A stretch of DNA of 64,000 bases from Akkermansiaceae bacterium UBA2381. Lineage in GTDB: Bacteria; Verrucomicrobiota; Verrucomicrobiia; Verrucomicrobiales; DEV007. Position 1 is the stretch's first letter; every line of letters starts with the position of its first letter. Made by a program: the position numbers and the translations under genes. The stretch covers positions 62,001 to 126,000 of the forward strand of contig DDSV01000023.1 in NCBI GenBank assembly GCA_002344215.1, written 5' to 3'. The notes beneath the pieces were generated by a model. That model was not told where the DNA came from and searched no databases. It saw only the letters and a list, made by a program, of their open reading frames with translations. Of this stretch, positions 9,118-18,337 are shown one piece after another.

Positions 9118-10491
9118 TCAGGCTTCCGTTTTTGGCGCTTCTTTCGGGATGTCGCGGTTCGGGATGAGGATGCCAAGGAGCATCATGAGCCCGAAGAGTG
9201 ACAGCGTCACGAACGGAGGAGTCCACGAGAGCGTGGCGGAGAAGATCATGACGTGAGCGGTGAAAAAGATCAGCGCGGCAACAAAGCTGAGCGGGAGGAA
9301 CTTCCTGCGGGGGAGTTTGAAGAGAATCGAGGCCAGCACCACTACTGCCAGAATCGATGCCCATCGCGCCCACGACGGCCACCAGTGGATATAACGGCCG
9401 CTTTGAATGACGGCCATCGCCCGGGCCAGGGCAGTGGTCTCGGAGAGGACTTCTCCCTTGGCCGTGTTGAGACGGCGGTCGGCGGTGCGGTCGAAGCCGA
9501 TCACGACGAGGTTGTCCTTGAGCGATTCGAATTTGCTCTGGAAATTGGCAAGGATGCGTTTCGCGACTTCGTCCTCCTTACCGCCGGTGTAGGCGAGTTC
9601 GTCGACGGTCAGCGTGGTGAAATGATAGGTTTCCTTCATTTCGCCGGAGTCATCAGCGTTCAAGCTTTTCATCGACTGACTGATGCCGCTGTAGGGTGGC
9701 AGAAGAAGAGTCCCGTCGGGGGCAATCGGGACCGAATAAGTCTCGCCAATGCGGATGACAGGATTTTTCCCCTCAAGATCGACCGTGATCTGATCAAGGG
9801 CGACGCCGGCATGGTTGGCCACCGCAGCCAGGATAACCGAGGGGATGATTTGATCTCCCCGCTTCGCGACCAGCGGGATGCGGATCGCCTTGTCCGAGAT
9901 CAGATCCCGTGCCGATTCGATTGACTTGAAAGCCGGGATTCCGTTCTCGAGAATCTGGGCATCAGGATAGGTCACTGTCCGGGTGAAGGTGAGCAGGCTG
10001 GCCGCGTCCCCTGCCAGTTTTAGAGAGGGGTAGTTAAGCGGTTTTGCCTCTTTCGCCTGTTCCCCGTCATTTGAGATTGTCGAGGCGACAGTCAACTTCG
10101 GGAGCTGCATCGCGGCATCCTTGAGCGGGACGACGTCGGTCTGGTTCAGGACGAGCGTTTCGTCAAAAGCCGGAGTGGGAAGGAAGACGACGGAGCGCGG
10201 ATTCAGCTTGGCGACGAAGCCGAGGATGGTCGCAAAATCGAGGCGCGAGAGTTTGCCGTCATCGGGAACGGTTTCGTCGACTCCGACGCGGAGCGGCTCG
10301 TAGCCGTCATCGATACGGATGAGAGAAATGGCGGGGTTTTTGAGTCGATCGCCCGCGTTGCCCGCGCAGAACTCGAGCCAGAAATCGTTTAACTTCGAAA
10401 GTGTGCCGATCTTGTGCGAACGGAGATCCCATTCGCCGATTCCAATCAGAAGGACACCGAAAACAAGAAAAGTAACAAAGCGTTGACGCAT
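9118..10491 (-). CDS. CHASE2-domain membrane protein without effector domain
   Basis: A 457-residue protein with an N-terminal membrane anchor (FVTFLVFGVLLIGIG), a large extracytoplasmic region carrying CHASE2 features (an N-terminal ISLIRIDDGYEP segment, GFVAKLNPRSVVF, and a late LKDNLVVIGFDRTAD strand), then two or three C-terminal transmembrane helices (near residues 365-440) and a short tail. CHASE2 is a ligand-sensing domain usually joined to a kinase, cyclase or GGDEF output module. No output module is present here and no kinase lies next to it, so it may signal through a partner. The assignment rests on overall architecture and is moderate. It converges on cobA-hemD. Confidence 0.6.
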   Translation of the reverse strand: MRQRFVTFLVFGVLLIGIGEWDLRSHKIGTLSKLNDFWLEFCAGNAGDRLKNPAISLIRIDDGYEPLRVGVDETVPDDGKLSRLDFATILGFVAKLNPRSVVFLPTPAFDETLVLNQTDVVPLKDAAMQLPKLTVASTISNDGEQAKEAKPLNYPSLKLAGDAASLLTFTRTVTYPDAQILENGIPAFKSIESARDLISDKAIRIPLVAKRGDQIIPSVILAAVANHAGVALDQITVDLEGKNPVIRIGETYSVPIAPDGTLLLPPYSGISQSMKSLNADDSGEMKETYHFTTLTVDELAYTGGKEDEVAKRILANFQSKFESLKDNLVVIGFDRTADRRLNTAKGEVLSETTALARAMAVIQSGRYIHWWPSWARWASILAVVVLASILFKLPRRKFLPLSFVAALIFFTAHVMIFSATLSWTPPFVTLSLFGLMMLLGILIPNRDIPKEAPKTEA

Positions 10492-10534
10492 GGCGGAGGG
10501 GGGTTCCTTGGGAGTGAGGAGAACCTGTTAGAGT

Positions 10535-12502
10535 TCACAATTTTCTCACCTTTAACAGGTGGACTGGCTTGGTCCGCGGGTCAAGAGACACAAAGTTGGT
10601 GGATTCACGCCATAGGTAGGTCTCCTCAAAGAGTACGTCCGCGACTTCGAACTCGATTCCGGGCGAAAGCCCGAGTTCATCAAGCGGAAGATAGAGGTTC
10701 GATTCGTGCCGTTTATGTGGATCGAGGTTGATGACGACGATGATTCGGTCGGTCCCGTCATCGGACCATTTGTGGAAGGCGAGAATCTGGTCGTTATCGG
10801 CCGGAATGAACTGGATGTTCGCATAGGACTGGAGCGCGGGATGTTCGTTCCTCGCCCGGTTCAGGCGGGTGATGAACATTTTGATGTTCCCCGGCTTGTT
10901 CCAGTCACGCGCCTTGAGCTGGTATTTTTCGCTGTCCAGATATTCCTCTCTTCCGGGGAGCGGGGCTCCCTCACACAGCTCGAATCCCGAGTAAATGCCC
11001 CACGATGAGGAGAGGGTGGCTGCAAGTGCCGCGCGTATTTTAAAGGCGGCCGGAGTGGCGTGCTGGAGATGGAAGGGGAGAATGTCCGGCGTGTTCGGCC
11101 AGAAGTTCGCCCGGTAGTATTCCCGCATGTGGCCTTTCGTGAGCTCGGTGACGTAGTCCCGGAGTTCGGCTCCTGTTTCTCTCCAGGTGAAGTAGGTATA
11201 ACTCTGCGTGAAGCCGGCCTTCGCAAGCGTTTGCATCATCTTCGGCCGGGTGAAGGCCTCGCTCAGAAAGATGACTTCGGGATCGACGGCGTGAATTTCG
11301 GCGATGAGCCACTCCCAGAAGGTGACCGGCTTGGTGTGGGGATTGTCGACCCGGAAAATGCGCACCCCTTTTTCAACCCAGAAGAGAACGACGTCGCGGA
11401 GTTCCTCCCAGAGCTCTTTCCACTCGTCGCAATGGAAATCGAGGGGATAGATGTCCTGGTACTTCTTCGGCGGATTCTCGGCATACTTGATCGAACCGTC
11501 GGGACGTCGATAGAACCATTCGGGATGATCGCGCACATAGGGATGATCGGGAGAGCAGTTCAGCGCAAAATCGAGGGCAATCTCGATGCCGCGATGGCGG
11601 GCTTCACCGAGGAGCCAGACAAAATCGTCCATCGTTCCCAGAGCCGGTTCGACGGAACGGTGGCCGCCTTCGGATGATCCGATCGCCCAGGGGGAACCGA
11701 CATCCCCCGGTTCACAGGTGACCGAGTTGTTTTTCCCCTTGCGGTGAGCCACCCCGATCGGGTGGATGGGGGGAAAATAGACGACATCGAATCCCATCGC
11801 GGCGGCATCCTCGATTCGGGGAAGGCAGTCGCGGAATGTGGAATGATGGTTCGAAAGTCCCTCGGCACTGCGGGGGAAAAACTCATACCAGGCGGAAAAC
11901 GAGGAACGTTTTGTTTCGACGACGAGGGGTATCATCTGTTCGCCGGTGGTGGCGAGGCTCCGGTTCGGCCAACGAGCGAGGAGGGCGAGGTTGTCCGGCG
12001 TATGAAAGAGGGCGGGGACGGCCGATGCCTCCATCTGCATCAGGGTCGTGGTGAGTGATTCGATGGCCTCGGCATCATTGCCTGCCCTCCCGCCGGCGGC
12101 GCGATTGGCGGCATTGTTAAGGGTGACTCGGCCTTCCTCGATCTCGGTGGAGAAATCAGTCTGATCGCCGGTGAGGCGTCGTTCAAAATCGTGCAGCCAG
12201 GTGAGAAAGTCATCCGCCCAGGCGGTGATTCCGATTTCGTAGCGACCTGTCTCGTGAAATTGCAACTCGGCAAACCAGCGGTCGTTGCCGAGGTGGTTCA
12301 TCTCTTTCTCCTGCCATTCCTTCTGCCCCGATTTTCTCCAGATGAGCCGGGCGAGAACCTGATCGTGACCCTCCTTGAAAATGTCCGCCTCTACCCGGAG
12401 ATTTTCACCCGCCACTCGTTTTGTCGGGTATTTTCCGCCCTCAACGAGAGGCGAAAGTTCGGAGATGACGACAGTGGCAGGTCGGTTGACGAGAGGGGGC
12501 AT
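10535..12502 (-). CDS. glgE: Alpha-1,4-glucan:maltose-1-phosphate maltosyltransferase GlgE
   Basis: GlgE transfers maltosyl units from maltose-1-phosphate to alpha-glucan, making glycogen-like polymers in the cytosol. The 655-residue protein has the N-terminal beta-sandwich domain (RVAGENLRVEADIFKEGHD), the GH13 barrel with VVYFPPIHPIGVAHRKG and EIALDFALNCSPDHPYV, the nucleophile Asp386 in VRIFRVDNPHTK and the acid/base Glu415 in FLSEAFTRPKMM. The two-residue DN following the nucleophile valine is typical of GH13_3. The partners treS, pep2/mak and glgB are not in the window. The gene is followed by nothing on its strand until cobA-hemD; a small gap of 43 bp separates it from the CHASE2 gene. 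Confidence 0.94.
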   Translation of the reverse strand: MPPLVNRPATVVISELSPLVEGGKYPTKRVAGENLRVEADIFKEGHDQVLARLIWRKSGQKEWQEKEMNHLGNDRWFAELQFHETGRYEIGITAWADDFLTWLHDFERRLTGDQTDFSTEIEEGRVTLNNAANRAAGGRAGNDAEAIESLTTTLMQMEASAVPALFHTPDNLALLARWPNRSLATTGEQMIPLVVETKRSSFSAWYEFFPRSAEGLSNHHSTFRDCLPRIEDAAAMGFDVVYFPPIHPIGVAHRKGKNNSVTCEPGDVGSPWAIGSSEGGHRSVEPALGTMDDFVWLLGEARHRGIEIALDFALNCSPDHPYVRDHPEWFYRRPDGSIKYAENPPKKYQDIYPLDFHCDEWKELWEELRDVVLFWVEKGVRIFRVDNPHTKPVTFWEWLIAEIHAVDPEVIFLSEAFTRPKMMQTLAKAGFTQSYTYFTWRETGAELRDYVTELTKGHMREYYRANFWPNTPDILPFHLQHATPAAFKIRAALAATLSSSWGIYSGFELCEGAPLPGREEYLDSEKYQLKARDWNKPGNIKMFITRLNRARNEHPALQSYANIQFIPADNDQILAFHKWSDDGTDRIIVVINLDPHKRHESNLYLPLDELGLSPGIEFEVADVLFEETYLWRESTNFVSLDPRTKPVHLLKVRKL

Positions 12503-12595
12503 GATCAGAAGGATAAGTGGGCGTATTCCCGCTAACTAAGAGCCCCTGAGCCCCTTCGCCAAGCAGGAATTTGGGCGGGAAAGCCTGTCCGGAAA

Positions 12596-12976
12596 TCACT
12601 CTCCGACGCGGCGGCGCGAGTCCTTTCGCTGCGAGCGCACCTGTTTGGCGACCCGAAGACGGGCCTTGGCAGCGCGGGAGGGTTTTCTCTTCTGATACCG
12701 GCGGGCGGCACGGCGGCGCGCGACCTCAAGATGTTCCTCCTTTGCCTTCTCTTCGAAAAACTCGCAGAGCCGGGTGCGGGCAATCTCGCGATTCTTCTCC
12801 CGGGAACGGGTTTCCTGGCAGGTGACCTCTCGACCGCTCGGAAGGTGTTTCAGATAGACGCAGGACGACGTTTTGTTGATTTTCTGCCCTCCGCTGCCTG
12901 AACCGAGGACAAAACGTTCCTCGAGATCCTCTTCGCGAATCCCCAGTCGTTCCAGGCGCTGTGATAAGGTGTCCAT
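12596..12976 (-). CDS. Peptide chain release factor-like protein (RF-1 domain only)
   Basis: A 126-residue protein made of one RF-1 catalytic domain: VLGSGSGGQKINKTSS, with the GGQ tripeptide at residues 29-31 that triggers peptidyl-tRNA hydrolysis on the ribosome, followed by VYLKHLPSGREVTCQETRS and a strongly basic tail (RRAARRYQKRKPSRAAKARLR). The stop-codon recognition domains of RF1/RF2 are absent. This matches the family that includes ArfB/YaeJ and the mitochondrial C12orf65 protein, which rescue stalled ribosomes. The basic C-terminal tail would enter the empty mRNA channel as in ArfB. Rescue function is inferred from architecture. Confidence 0.82.
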   Translation of the reverse strand: MDTLSQRLERLGIREEDLEERFVLGSGSGGQKINKTSSCVYLKHLPSGREVTCQETRSREKNREIARTRLCEFFEEKAKEEHLEVARRRAARRYQKRKPSRAAKARLRVAKQVRSQRKDSRRRVGE

Positions 12977-13086
12977 TTGGTTCTCCGGGGTGGTAAGCGC
13001 CGGATTATCGGGAAGTCTCCTGATTCTCTATTGGCAAAGGAAGAGGGTTGACTCACTGAGTATACCCTATTGATTGACGAACTTCC

Positions 13087-13785
13087 ATGAAAGCTGAAAC
13101 ATCAGACGTTGACCGGGCTCACGCAGTCTACACAAGAAGGGGGCTCGCCTTCTATGACTGGTGGGTTCTCGGTGTCTCAAATCGCTGGATCTGGAAGTGC
13201 GACACGCAGAAAATTCTGGATCTTTATCAGGCTCACCTCTCGACCAGTCACCTTGAGGTGGGCGTTGGCACCGGCTATTTCCTGGAAAAGAGCCTGTCGA
13301 ATGAATCCCGGCGGGTCACTTTGTTTGATATCAATCTGAATTGCCTCGAGAGAGCCTCAAAGCGCATTGCCGGGCATCATCCCGAGGTGTTTCAGGGGAA
13401 CATTCTTGAACCGGTGAATCTCCAGGGAGGGCGATATGATTCGATCGCGATCAACTATCTGCTCCATTGTCTGCCCGGCCGACTCGAGGACAAGGCGGAA
13501 AAGGTCTTTGACCACCTCATTCCCCACCTCGACAACGACGGGGTCGTCTTCGGCTCCACCATCCTCGGGATGGACATCCAGCGGCCGCTCCTTGCGAGGC
13601 TCCTGATGTCCTTTTACAACTCGAAGGGAATCTTCTCGAACCAGCAGGACTCCCTCGGAGCGATGATGGAAGTGCTCTCGAAACGATTTCGAACCTTCAA
13701 TGTTGAGGTCTGCGGCTGTGTGGTCCTTTTCTGGGGGAAAGGACTGCGTGAGACTTACCGCAATCGATACACCGGGGAGCAGTGA
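13087..13785 (+). CDS. Class I SAM-dependent methyltransferase
   Basis: A 232-residue protein with the Rossmann SAM-binding motif HLEVGVGTGYFLE (residues 56-67), motif II around VTLFDINLNCLERA, and YDSIAINYLLHCLPG before motif IV, all expected for class I methyltransferases. The early VYTRRGLAFYDWWVLGVSNRWIW segment resembles small-molecule methyltransferases of the UbiE-like kind. The substrate is unknown. It is transcribed alone, divergent from the release-factor-like gene and convergent with parC; a long hairpin follows its stop codon. Confidence 0.75.
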   Translation: MKAETSDVDRAHAVYTRRGLAFYDWWVLGVSNRWIWKCDTQKILDLYQAHLSTSHLEVGVGTGYFLEKSLSNESRRVTLFDINLNCLERASKRIAGHHPEVFQGNILEPVNLQGGRYDSIAINYLLHCLPGRLEDKAEKVFDHLIPHLDNDGVVFGSTILGMDIQRPLLARLLMSFYNSKGIFSNQQDSLGAMMEVLSKRFRTFNVEVCGCVVLFWGKGLRETYRNRYTGEQ

Positions 13786-13828
13786 TCCCGGAACACGCGA
13801 CCCTGCCGCGATTCGCGGGATGGATCTG

Positions 13829-13885
13829 TAAAAAAAACAGGCCCGGGAAGTTTAAACGACGAATCGTTTTCCTCCCGGGCTCTGT
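13829..13885 (-). terminator. Strong intrinsic terminator of the parE-parC unit
   Basis: The sequence folds into GCCCGGGA / TCCCGGGC (13841-13848 with 13873-13880) with a second inner stem AAACGA / TCGTTT. On the minus strand the hairpin is followed by eight T residues (the A run at 13830-13837). It lies 50 bp past the parC stop codon. On the plus strand there is no T run, so it acts mainly for the minus strand, though it may slow read-through from the methyltransferase gene. Confidence 0.82.
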
Positions 13886-13930
13886 TGGTTAATCGAATTT
13901 CCCTGAAAAGTCAGCCACTCTGTTAATCAA

Positions 13931-16276
13931 TTACTTCTTAGCAGGAGCTTTCTTGGCAGGAGCCTTTTTAGCAGGAGCTTTCTTGGCAGGAGCCTTCTTA
14001 GCAGGAGCTTTCTTGGCAGGAGCCTTCTTAGCAGGTGCTTTCTTGGCAGGAGCCTTTTTAGCAGGTGCTTTCTTGGCAGGAGCCTTTTTAGCAGGAGCTT
14101 TCTTGGCAGGAGCCTTCTTCGCGGGAGCCTTCTTGGTTGTTGCTTTTTTCATGGTTGTCTTAGTCGTGGTTACTTTTTTTGTTGGTACTTGTTTTGTTGG
14201 TGCTTTTTCAGCGGGAACCTTTTTCCGGGGAAATTTCTTTGATGCGGCCGCCTTGCGTGGCGGCTCAGACTTTTTTGGCGGCACCTGGCTTGGAACGGAT
14301 ACAAGGGTCTTCTCCCCCATCTCCTCCTGCTCGGCTTTCGAAATTCTTGAAACGCGGTCGACTGGGTGTTTTGTTAGGATGTTACCCCTTGCCCCTCGTC
14401 CCTTAATATCCAGATCTGAGAAGCGAAAGTCGATCTGAAAATTTCGCAATTTCAAATCTGATTTGAGGTGAACCCTCACGATGATATTCGCTTCCTCTTC
14501 CGTGTCGTGTTCGCTCAACCAGAGGACCCGGGTTCCGGCACTGCCGCTGGTGAGGTCGTATAACTTTTCTCTCGTCACGCCGGAAACCTGAAACCGTTTC
14601 ACCATGGTCCGGCCGCCGCGTCCGTCCCGGTAGATCATGTTATAGATTTTCGCCTCATCGCGGTTGAAGACGGCGATATGAAGGTTGTCTTTTCCGATGA
14701 ACACTTTCTCGGCGACCTTTACCACTCTCATGGTGCCGTCGCGGGAGAAGGCGACGATGTCATCCATTCGGGAGCATTTGCAGACGGCCTCGTCGCGCTT
14801 CATTCCGTAACCGGCGAAGCCCTCCTTGCGGTCGACATAGAGCGTATCATTGGCTACGACGACCTGTCTGGCATCGACCCGGTCGAAAGTGGTCAGCTCG
14901 GTTCTGCGTTTCCGGTCCTTCCCGTAGCGCTCCTTGATGCCTTCGTACCACTTGATGGTGTAGGCGGTGAGACGCTTGAGGTTGCGCTTTGTCTCGGCGA
15001 TCTGGTCCTCGAGGCCGCGGATATACTCGTCCGCCTTGAAGGAGTCGAACTTCGAGATACGCTTGATCCGGATCTCGGTGAGGCGGACGATATCCTCTTC
15101 GACCACTGCGCGGCGGAACAGTCTGAGGTAGGGGCGGAGTCCCACCCAGATCTCGGAGATGACCGCTTCCCAGGTTTCGCACTCCTCGATGCGGCGGTAG
15201 ATGCGCTTTTCGATGAAGATCTTTTCGAGGCTGGAGAAGTGCCACTTCTCCTCGAGTTCGGCGAGTTTGATCTCGAGTTCCCGGCCGATCAGCTCCCGGG
15301 TCTGTTTCGCGCTGTGGCGAAGGATCTCGGAAACACCGAGAAACTTCGGGCGGTTGTCCTGAATGACACAGGCATTCGGAGAGATGCTGACTTCGCAGTC
15401 GGTGAAGGCATAGAGTGCCTGGAGAGTCTGGTCAGCATCGATTCCGGCGGGGAGCAGCACGTGGATCTCGACGTTCTCCGCCGTGCAATCCTCGATCTTG
15501 GCAATGCGCACCTTGCCCTGCTCGATCGCCTTCAGAATCGAATCGACAAGACTGGAGGCCGTGGTCCCGAAGGGAATCTCGCGGATGACGAGTTCCTTGG
15601 ACTTCACCTTTTCAATGCGGGCACGAACCTTGATCCGGCCGCCCCGTAAGCCGTCGTTGTAATCAGTGACGTCGGCGATGCCGCCCTGGGGAAAATCCGG
15701 AAGCAACTCAAAGGGCTCCTTTTTCAGGACGGCGATGCAGGCGTCGATGAGTTCGTTGAAATTGTGCGGGAGGATCTTACAGGCGAGACCGACGGCGATC
15801 CCTTCGGCTCCGTGGGCGAGCACGAGCGGGAATTTGGCGGGCAGAGTAACGGGTTCCTTGTTCCTGCCATCGTAGCTGGCCGCCCAGGTCGTGGTTTTCG
15901 GATTGAAGAGGATCTCGTTGGAGAACTTGGAAAGACGCGTCTCGATGTAACGTGGCGCGGCGGCGGAGTCTCCGGTTAGAATGTTGCCCCAGTTTCCCTG
16001 CGTCTCGACGACGAGTTCCTTTTGCCCCATGTTGACGAGGGCGTCGCCGATGGACTGATCCCCGTGCGGATGATACTGCATCGTGTGGCCGATGATGTTC
16101 GCCACCTTGTTGAAACGGCCGTCGTCCTTCTCCTTGAGCGAGTGGAGAATGCGCCGCTGCACGGGCTTCAGCCCGTCATTGATGTGCGGAACCGCCCGCT
16201 CAAGAATGACGTAGCTGGCATAATCCAGAAACCATTCTGAATACATGCCCTTCAGCGGTGATGATGTCTCGTCCAT
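13931..16276 (-). CDS. parC: DNA topoisomerase IV subunit A with histone-like KKAPA tail
   Basis: A 781-residue GyrA/ParC family subunit that cuts and rejoins DNA during decatenation. The 5Y-CAP region shows HINDGLKPVQRRIL, HTMQYHPHGDQSI and the catalytic Tyr110 in AAAPRYIETRLS. The C-terminal DNA-wrapping part is short (VEDRK-type repeat starts at VARQVVVANDTLYVDRKEG) and lacks a clear GyrA box, which fits topoisomerase IV-like enzymes. From about residue 670 the protein becomes Lys/Pro/Ala/Thr rich and ends in 13 KKAPA units, resembling histone H1 tails that bind DNA without sequence preference. It starts 18 bp after the parE stop, so the two form one operon. Confidence 0.92.
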   Translation of the reverse strand: MDETSSPLKGMYSEWFLDYASYVILERAVPHINDGLKPVQRRILHSLKEKDDGRFNKVANIIGHTMQYHPHGDQSIGDALVNMGQKELVVETQGNWGNILTGDSAAAPRYIETRLSKFSNEILFNPKTTTWAASYDGRNKEPVTLPAKFPLVLAHGAEGIAVGLACKILPHNFNELIDACIAVLKKEPFELLPDFPQGGIADVTDYNDGLRGGRIKVRARIEKVKSKELVIREIPFGTTASSLVDSILKAIEQGKVRIAKIEDCTAENVEIHVLLPAGIDADQTLQALYAFTDCEVSISPNACVIQDNRPKFLGVSEILRHSAKQTRELIGRELEIKLAELEEKWHFSSLEKIFIEKRIYRRIEECETWEAVISEIWVGLRPYLRLFRRAVVEEDIVRLTEIRIKRISKFDSFKADEYIRGLEDQIAETKRNLKRLTAYTIKWYEGIKERYGKDRKRRTELTTFDRVDARQVVVANDTLYVDRKEGFAGYGMKRDEAVCKCSRMDDIVAFSRDGTMRVVKVAEKVFIGKDNLHIAVFNRDEAKIYNMIYRDGRGGRTMVKRFQVSGVTREKLYDLTSGSAGTRVLWLSEHDTEEEANIIVRVHLKSDLKLRNFQIDFRFSDLDIKGRGARGNILTKHPVDRVSRISKAEQEEMGEKTLVSVPSQVPPKKSEPPRKAAASKKFPRKKVPAEKAPTKQVPTKKVTTTKTTMKKATTKKAPAKKAPAKKAPAKKAPAKKAPAKKAPAKKAPAKKAPAKKAPAKKAPAKKAPAKKAPAKKAPAKK
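13937..14134 (-). repeat. Tandem repeat encoding 13 KKAPA units
   Basis: Thirteen 15-bp units encode KKAPA at the end of parC. Neighbouring units alternate in codon choice (AAG AAA versus TTA/CTT on the plus strand spelling), so the true DNA period is close to 30 bp. This suggests growth by unit duplication of a two-unit block, and the array is likely to vary in length between strains. Confidence 0.85.
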
Positions 16277-16294
16277 GCAGTGTGTCAGCCGTTA

Positions 16295-18187
16295 TCAGGC
16301 GGCGGCCGCGGACCGTGTCACTTCGGCTCGCTCCTCCTCGTCCTCTTCGATGATATCGGCTTCGACTTTGAGATTCTTGATGATGAATTCCTGGCGCTGA
16401 GGGGTGTTTTTCCCCATGTAGAACTCGAGCAGGTCCTGGATCATTTTGGGTCTCGGAGGCATCTCCACCGGCGCGAGGCGGATGCTGTTTCCGATAAAAT
16501 GCTTAAATTCGTCGGGTGAGATCTCACCGAGACCCTTGAAGCGGGTAATCTCCGGGTTTTTCACTTCGGCGAGCGCCTTTTGCCGTTCCTCTTCCGAGTA
16601 GCAGTAGCGTGTCTCGGTCTTGTTGCGGACGCGGAAGAGGGGCGTCTCAAGGATGTAGAGATGCCCGTCGCGAATGAGGTCGGGAAAAAACTGGAGGAAA
16701 AACGTCAAGGTGAGCAGGCGGATATGCATTCCGTCCACGTCGGCATCGGTGGCGAGGACCACCTTGTTGTAACGCAGGCCTTCGAGAGTCTCCTCAATCC
16801 CGAGAGCGGCCTGGAGGAGATTGAATTCCTCATTCTGGTAGACAATCTTCCGGCTCATCCCGTAGGAGTTGAGCGGCTTGCCGCGCAGCGAGAAGACGGC
16901 CTGGGTGTCAACGTCGCGTGATTTGGTGATGGATCCGCTGGCGGAGTCACCCTCGGTGATAAAGAGAGTCGACTGGGCGGCCAGTTTGTGGCTGGAGTCG
17001 AAGTGTGCCCGGCAGTCGCGGAGCTTCTTGTTGTGGACCTTGGACTGCTTGGCCCGCTCCTTGGCGAGTTTCTTGATCCCCTTGAGTTCCTTCCGTTCGT
17101 GTTCGGACCGCTGGATCTTCTCGATCATGGCCTCGGCCACGCCTTTGGTGCGGTGGAGGTGATTGTCGAGATGGAGGCCGAGGAAGTTGCCAATGAAGGT
17201 CCGCACCGTCTCCCCGTTCGGAGCCATGTGGGTTGAGCCGAGCTTTGTCTTCGTCTGGGACTCGAAAACCGGGTCCTCGACCTTCACGCTGATCGCGGCG
17301 ACGATTCCCGAGCGAATATCGGACGGTTCAAACTGCTTCTTATAATAATTGCGGATCGTGTTGACGATGGCCTCGCGGAAGGCGTTGAGGTGCGAACCTC
17401 CCATCGTGGTGTGCTGTCCGTTGACGAAGCTGTAGTATTCCTCCCCGCTCTGCTCGGTATGGGTAAACGCCACCTCGATGTCGGCATCGGAAATGTGGAT
17501 GATGGGGTAGAGCGGAGCCTCTCCCCCGGCGAGATTTTCCTCGAGGAGGTCGAGGAGGCCGTTCTTCGACTTAAATTTCTTCCCGTTTAAAGAAAGCGTC
17601 AGCCCGGTATTCAGGTAGGCGTAGTTCCGGAGCATCGTTTCGACGTACTCCATGTTCCAGGCGAACTTCCCGAAGATCTCGCTGTCCGGCTCGAAGGCAA
17701 CCACGGTGCCGTTCGGCTCGGAGCTTTTGTCCGGCTTCTTCATCTCCGCCGTGACGAGCCCGTGGGCGAATTCGATGGCCATGGTCTGGCGATCGCGGAA
17801 GGCCTGGATTTCAAAGAACCCGGAAAGGAAGTTCACCGCCTTGATCCCGACGCCGTTCAGGCCGACCGACTTTTTGAAGGCCTCGCTGTCGTACTTCGCC
17901 CCGGTGTTGATGATCGACGCGCAGTCTTTCAACTTGCCGAGCGGGATGCCCCGGCCGAAATCGCGCACCCGCACAAACTTGTCCTCGATCTCGATGTCGA
18001 TCTGCCGTCCGTTGCCCATGACAAATTCATCGATCGCATTGTCGATGACTTCCTTGAGCAGAATATAGATTCCGTCATCCTGCGAAGACCCGTCTCCGAG
18101 CTTGCCGATATACATCCCCGGCCTCAGGCGAATGTGTTCGCGAGGCTGAAGCGAGCGGATGTGCTCTTCGTTATAATCGGCGGCCAT
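16295..18187 (-). CDS. parE: DNA topoisomerase IV subunit B
   Basis: A 630-residue GHKL-ATPase subunit. The ATP site shows RPGMYIGKLG, the catalytic EVIDNAIDEF (Glu and Asn) and RDFGRGIPLG; the GHKL lid carries VGLNGVGIKAVN. The TOPRIM domain has FITEGDSASGSI, DADVDGMHIRLL and RFKGLGEISPDEF. The EGDSASG form instead of EGDSAGG is common in this ParE-like group of Bacteroidetes/Verrucomicrobia. It pairs with parC, which follows 18 bp downstream. Possible promoter elements (TTGAAA near 18245 on the minus strand, then an AT-rich block) lie upstream, but their spacing is short. Confidence 0.93.
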   Translation of the reverse strand: MAADYNEEHIRSLQPREHIRLRPGMYIGKLGDGSSQDDGIYILLKEVIDNAIDEFVMGNGRQIDIEIEDKFVRVRDFGRGIPLGKLKDCASIINTGAKYDSEAFKKSVGLNGVGIKAVNFLSGFFEIQAFRDRQTMAIEFAHGLVTAEMKKPDKSSEPNGTVVAFEPDSEIFGKFAWNMEYVETMLRNYAYLNTGLTLSLNGKKFKSKNGLLDLLEENLAGGEAPLYPIIHISDADIEVAFTHTEQSGEEYYSFVNGQHTTMGGSHLNAFREAIVNTIRNYYKKQFEPSDIRSGIVAAISVKVEDPVFESQTKTKLGSTHMAPNGETVRTFIGNFLGLHLDNHLHRTKGVAEAMIEKIQRSEHERKELKGIKKLAKERAKQSKVHNKKLRDCRAHFDSSHKLAAQSTLFITEGDSASGSITKSRDVDTQAVFSLRGKPLNSYGMSRKIVYQNEEFNLLQAALGIEETLEGLRYNKVVLATDADVDGMHIRLLTLTFFLQFFPDLIRDGHLYILETPLFRVRNKTETRYCYSEEERQKALAEVKNPEITRFKGLGEISPDEFKHFIGNSIRLAPVEMPPRPKMIQDLLEFYMGKNTPQRQEFIIKNLKVEADIIEEDEEERAEVTRSAAAA

Positions 18188-18302
18188 GAAGTGGAACTGA
18201 GGAACAACTCCTAGTATTTAGGATAACTGAAATAATTTCAACTACCGATTGAAAATTTTCTTGATCTCTGAATTTCTGGTTTTGCTCCCCCTTTCACCCG
18301 CT

Positions 18303-18331
18303 TTTGTTTTTCATTGTGGTTATGTTAGAAT
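18303..18331 (+). promoter_or_regulatory. Sigma70-like promoter facing the structured intergenic stretch
   Basis: TTGTTT at 18303-18308 and TAGAAT at 18326-18331 are separated by exactly 17 bp. Four of six bases match each consensus hexamer. The predicted start is near 18338. No plus-strand gene lies within 2.6 kb downstream, so the promoter, if real, drives a non-coding transcript. Confidence 0.5.
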
Positions 18332-18337
18332 CGAAAA

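Noticed and set aside
13937..14134. CRISPR-like array
   Set aside because: The repeats are 15-30 bp without spacers and lie inside the coding frame of parC.
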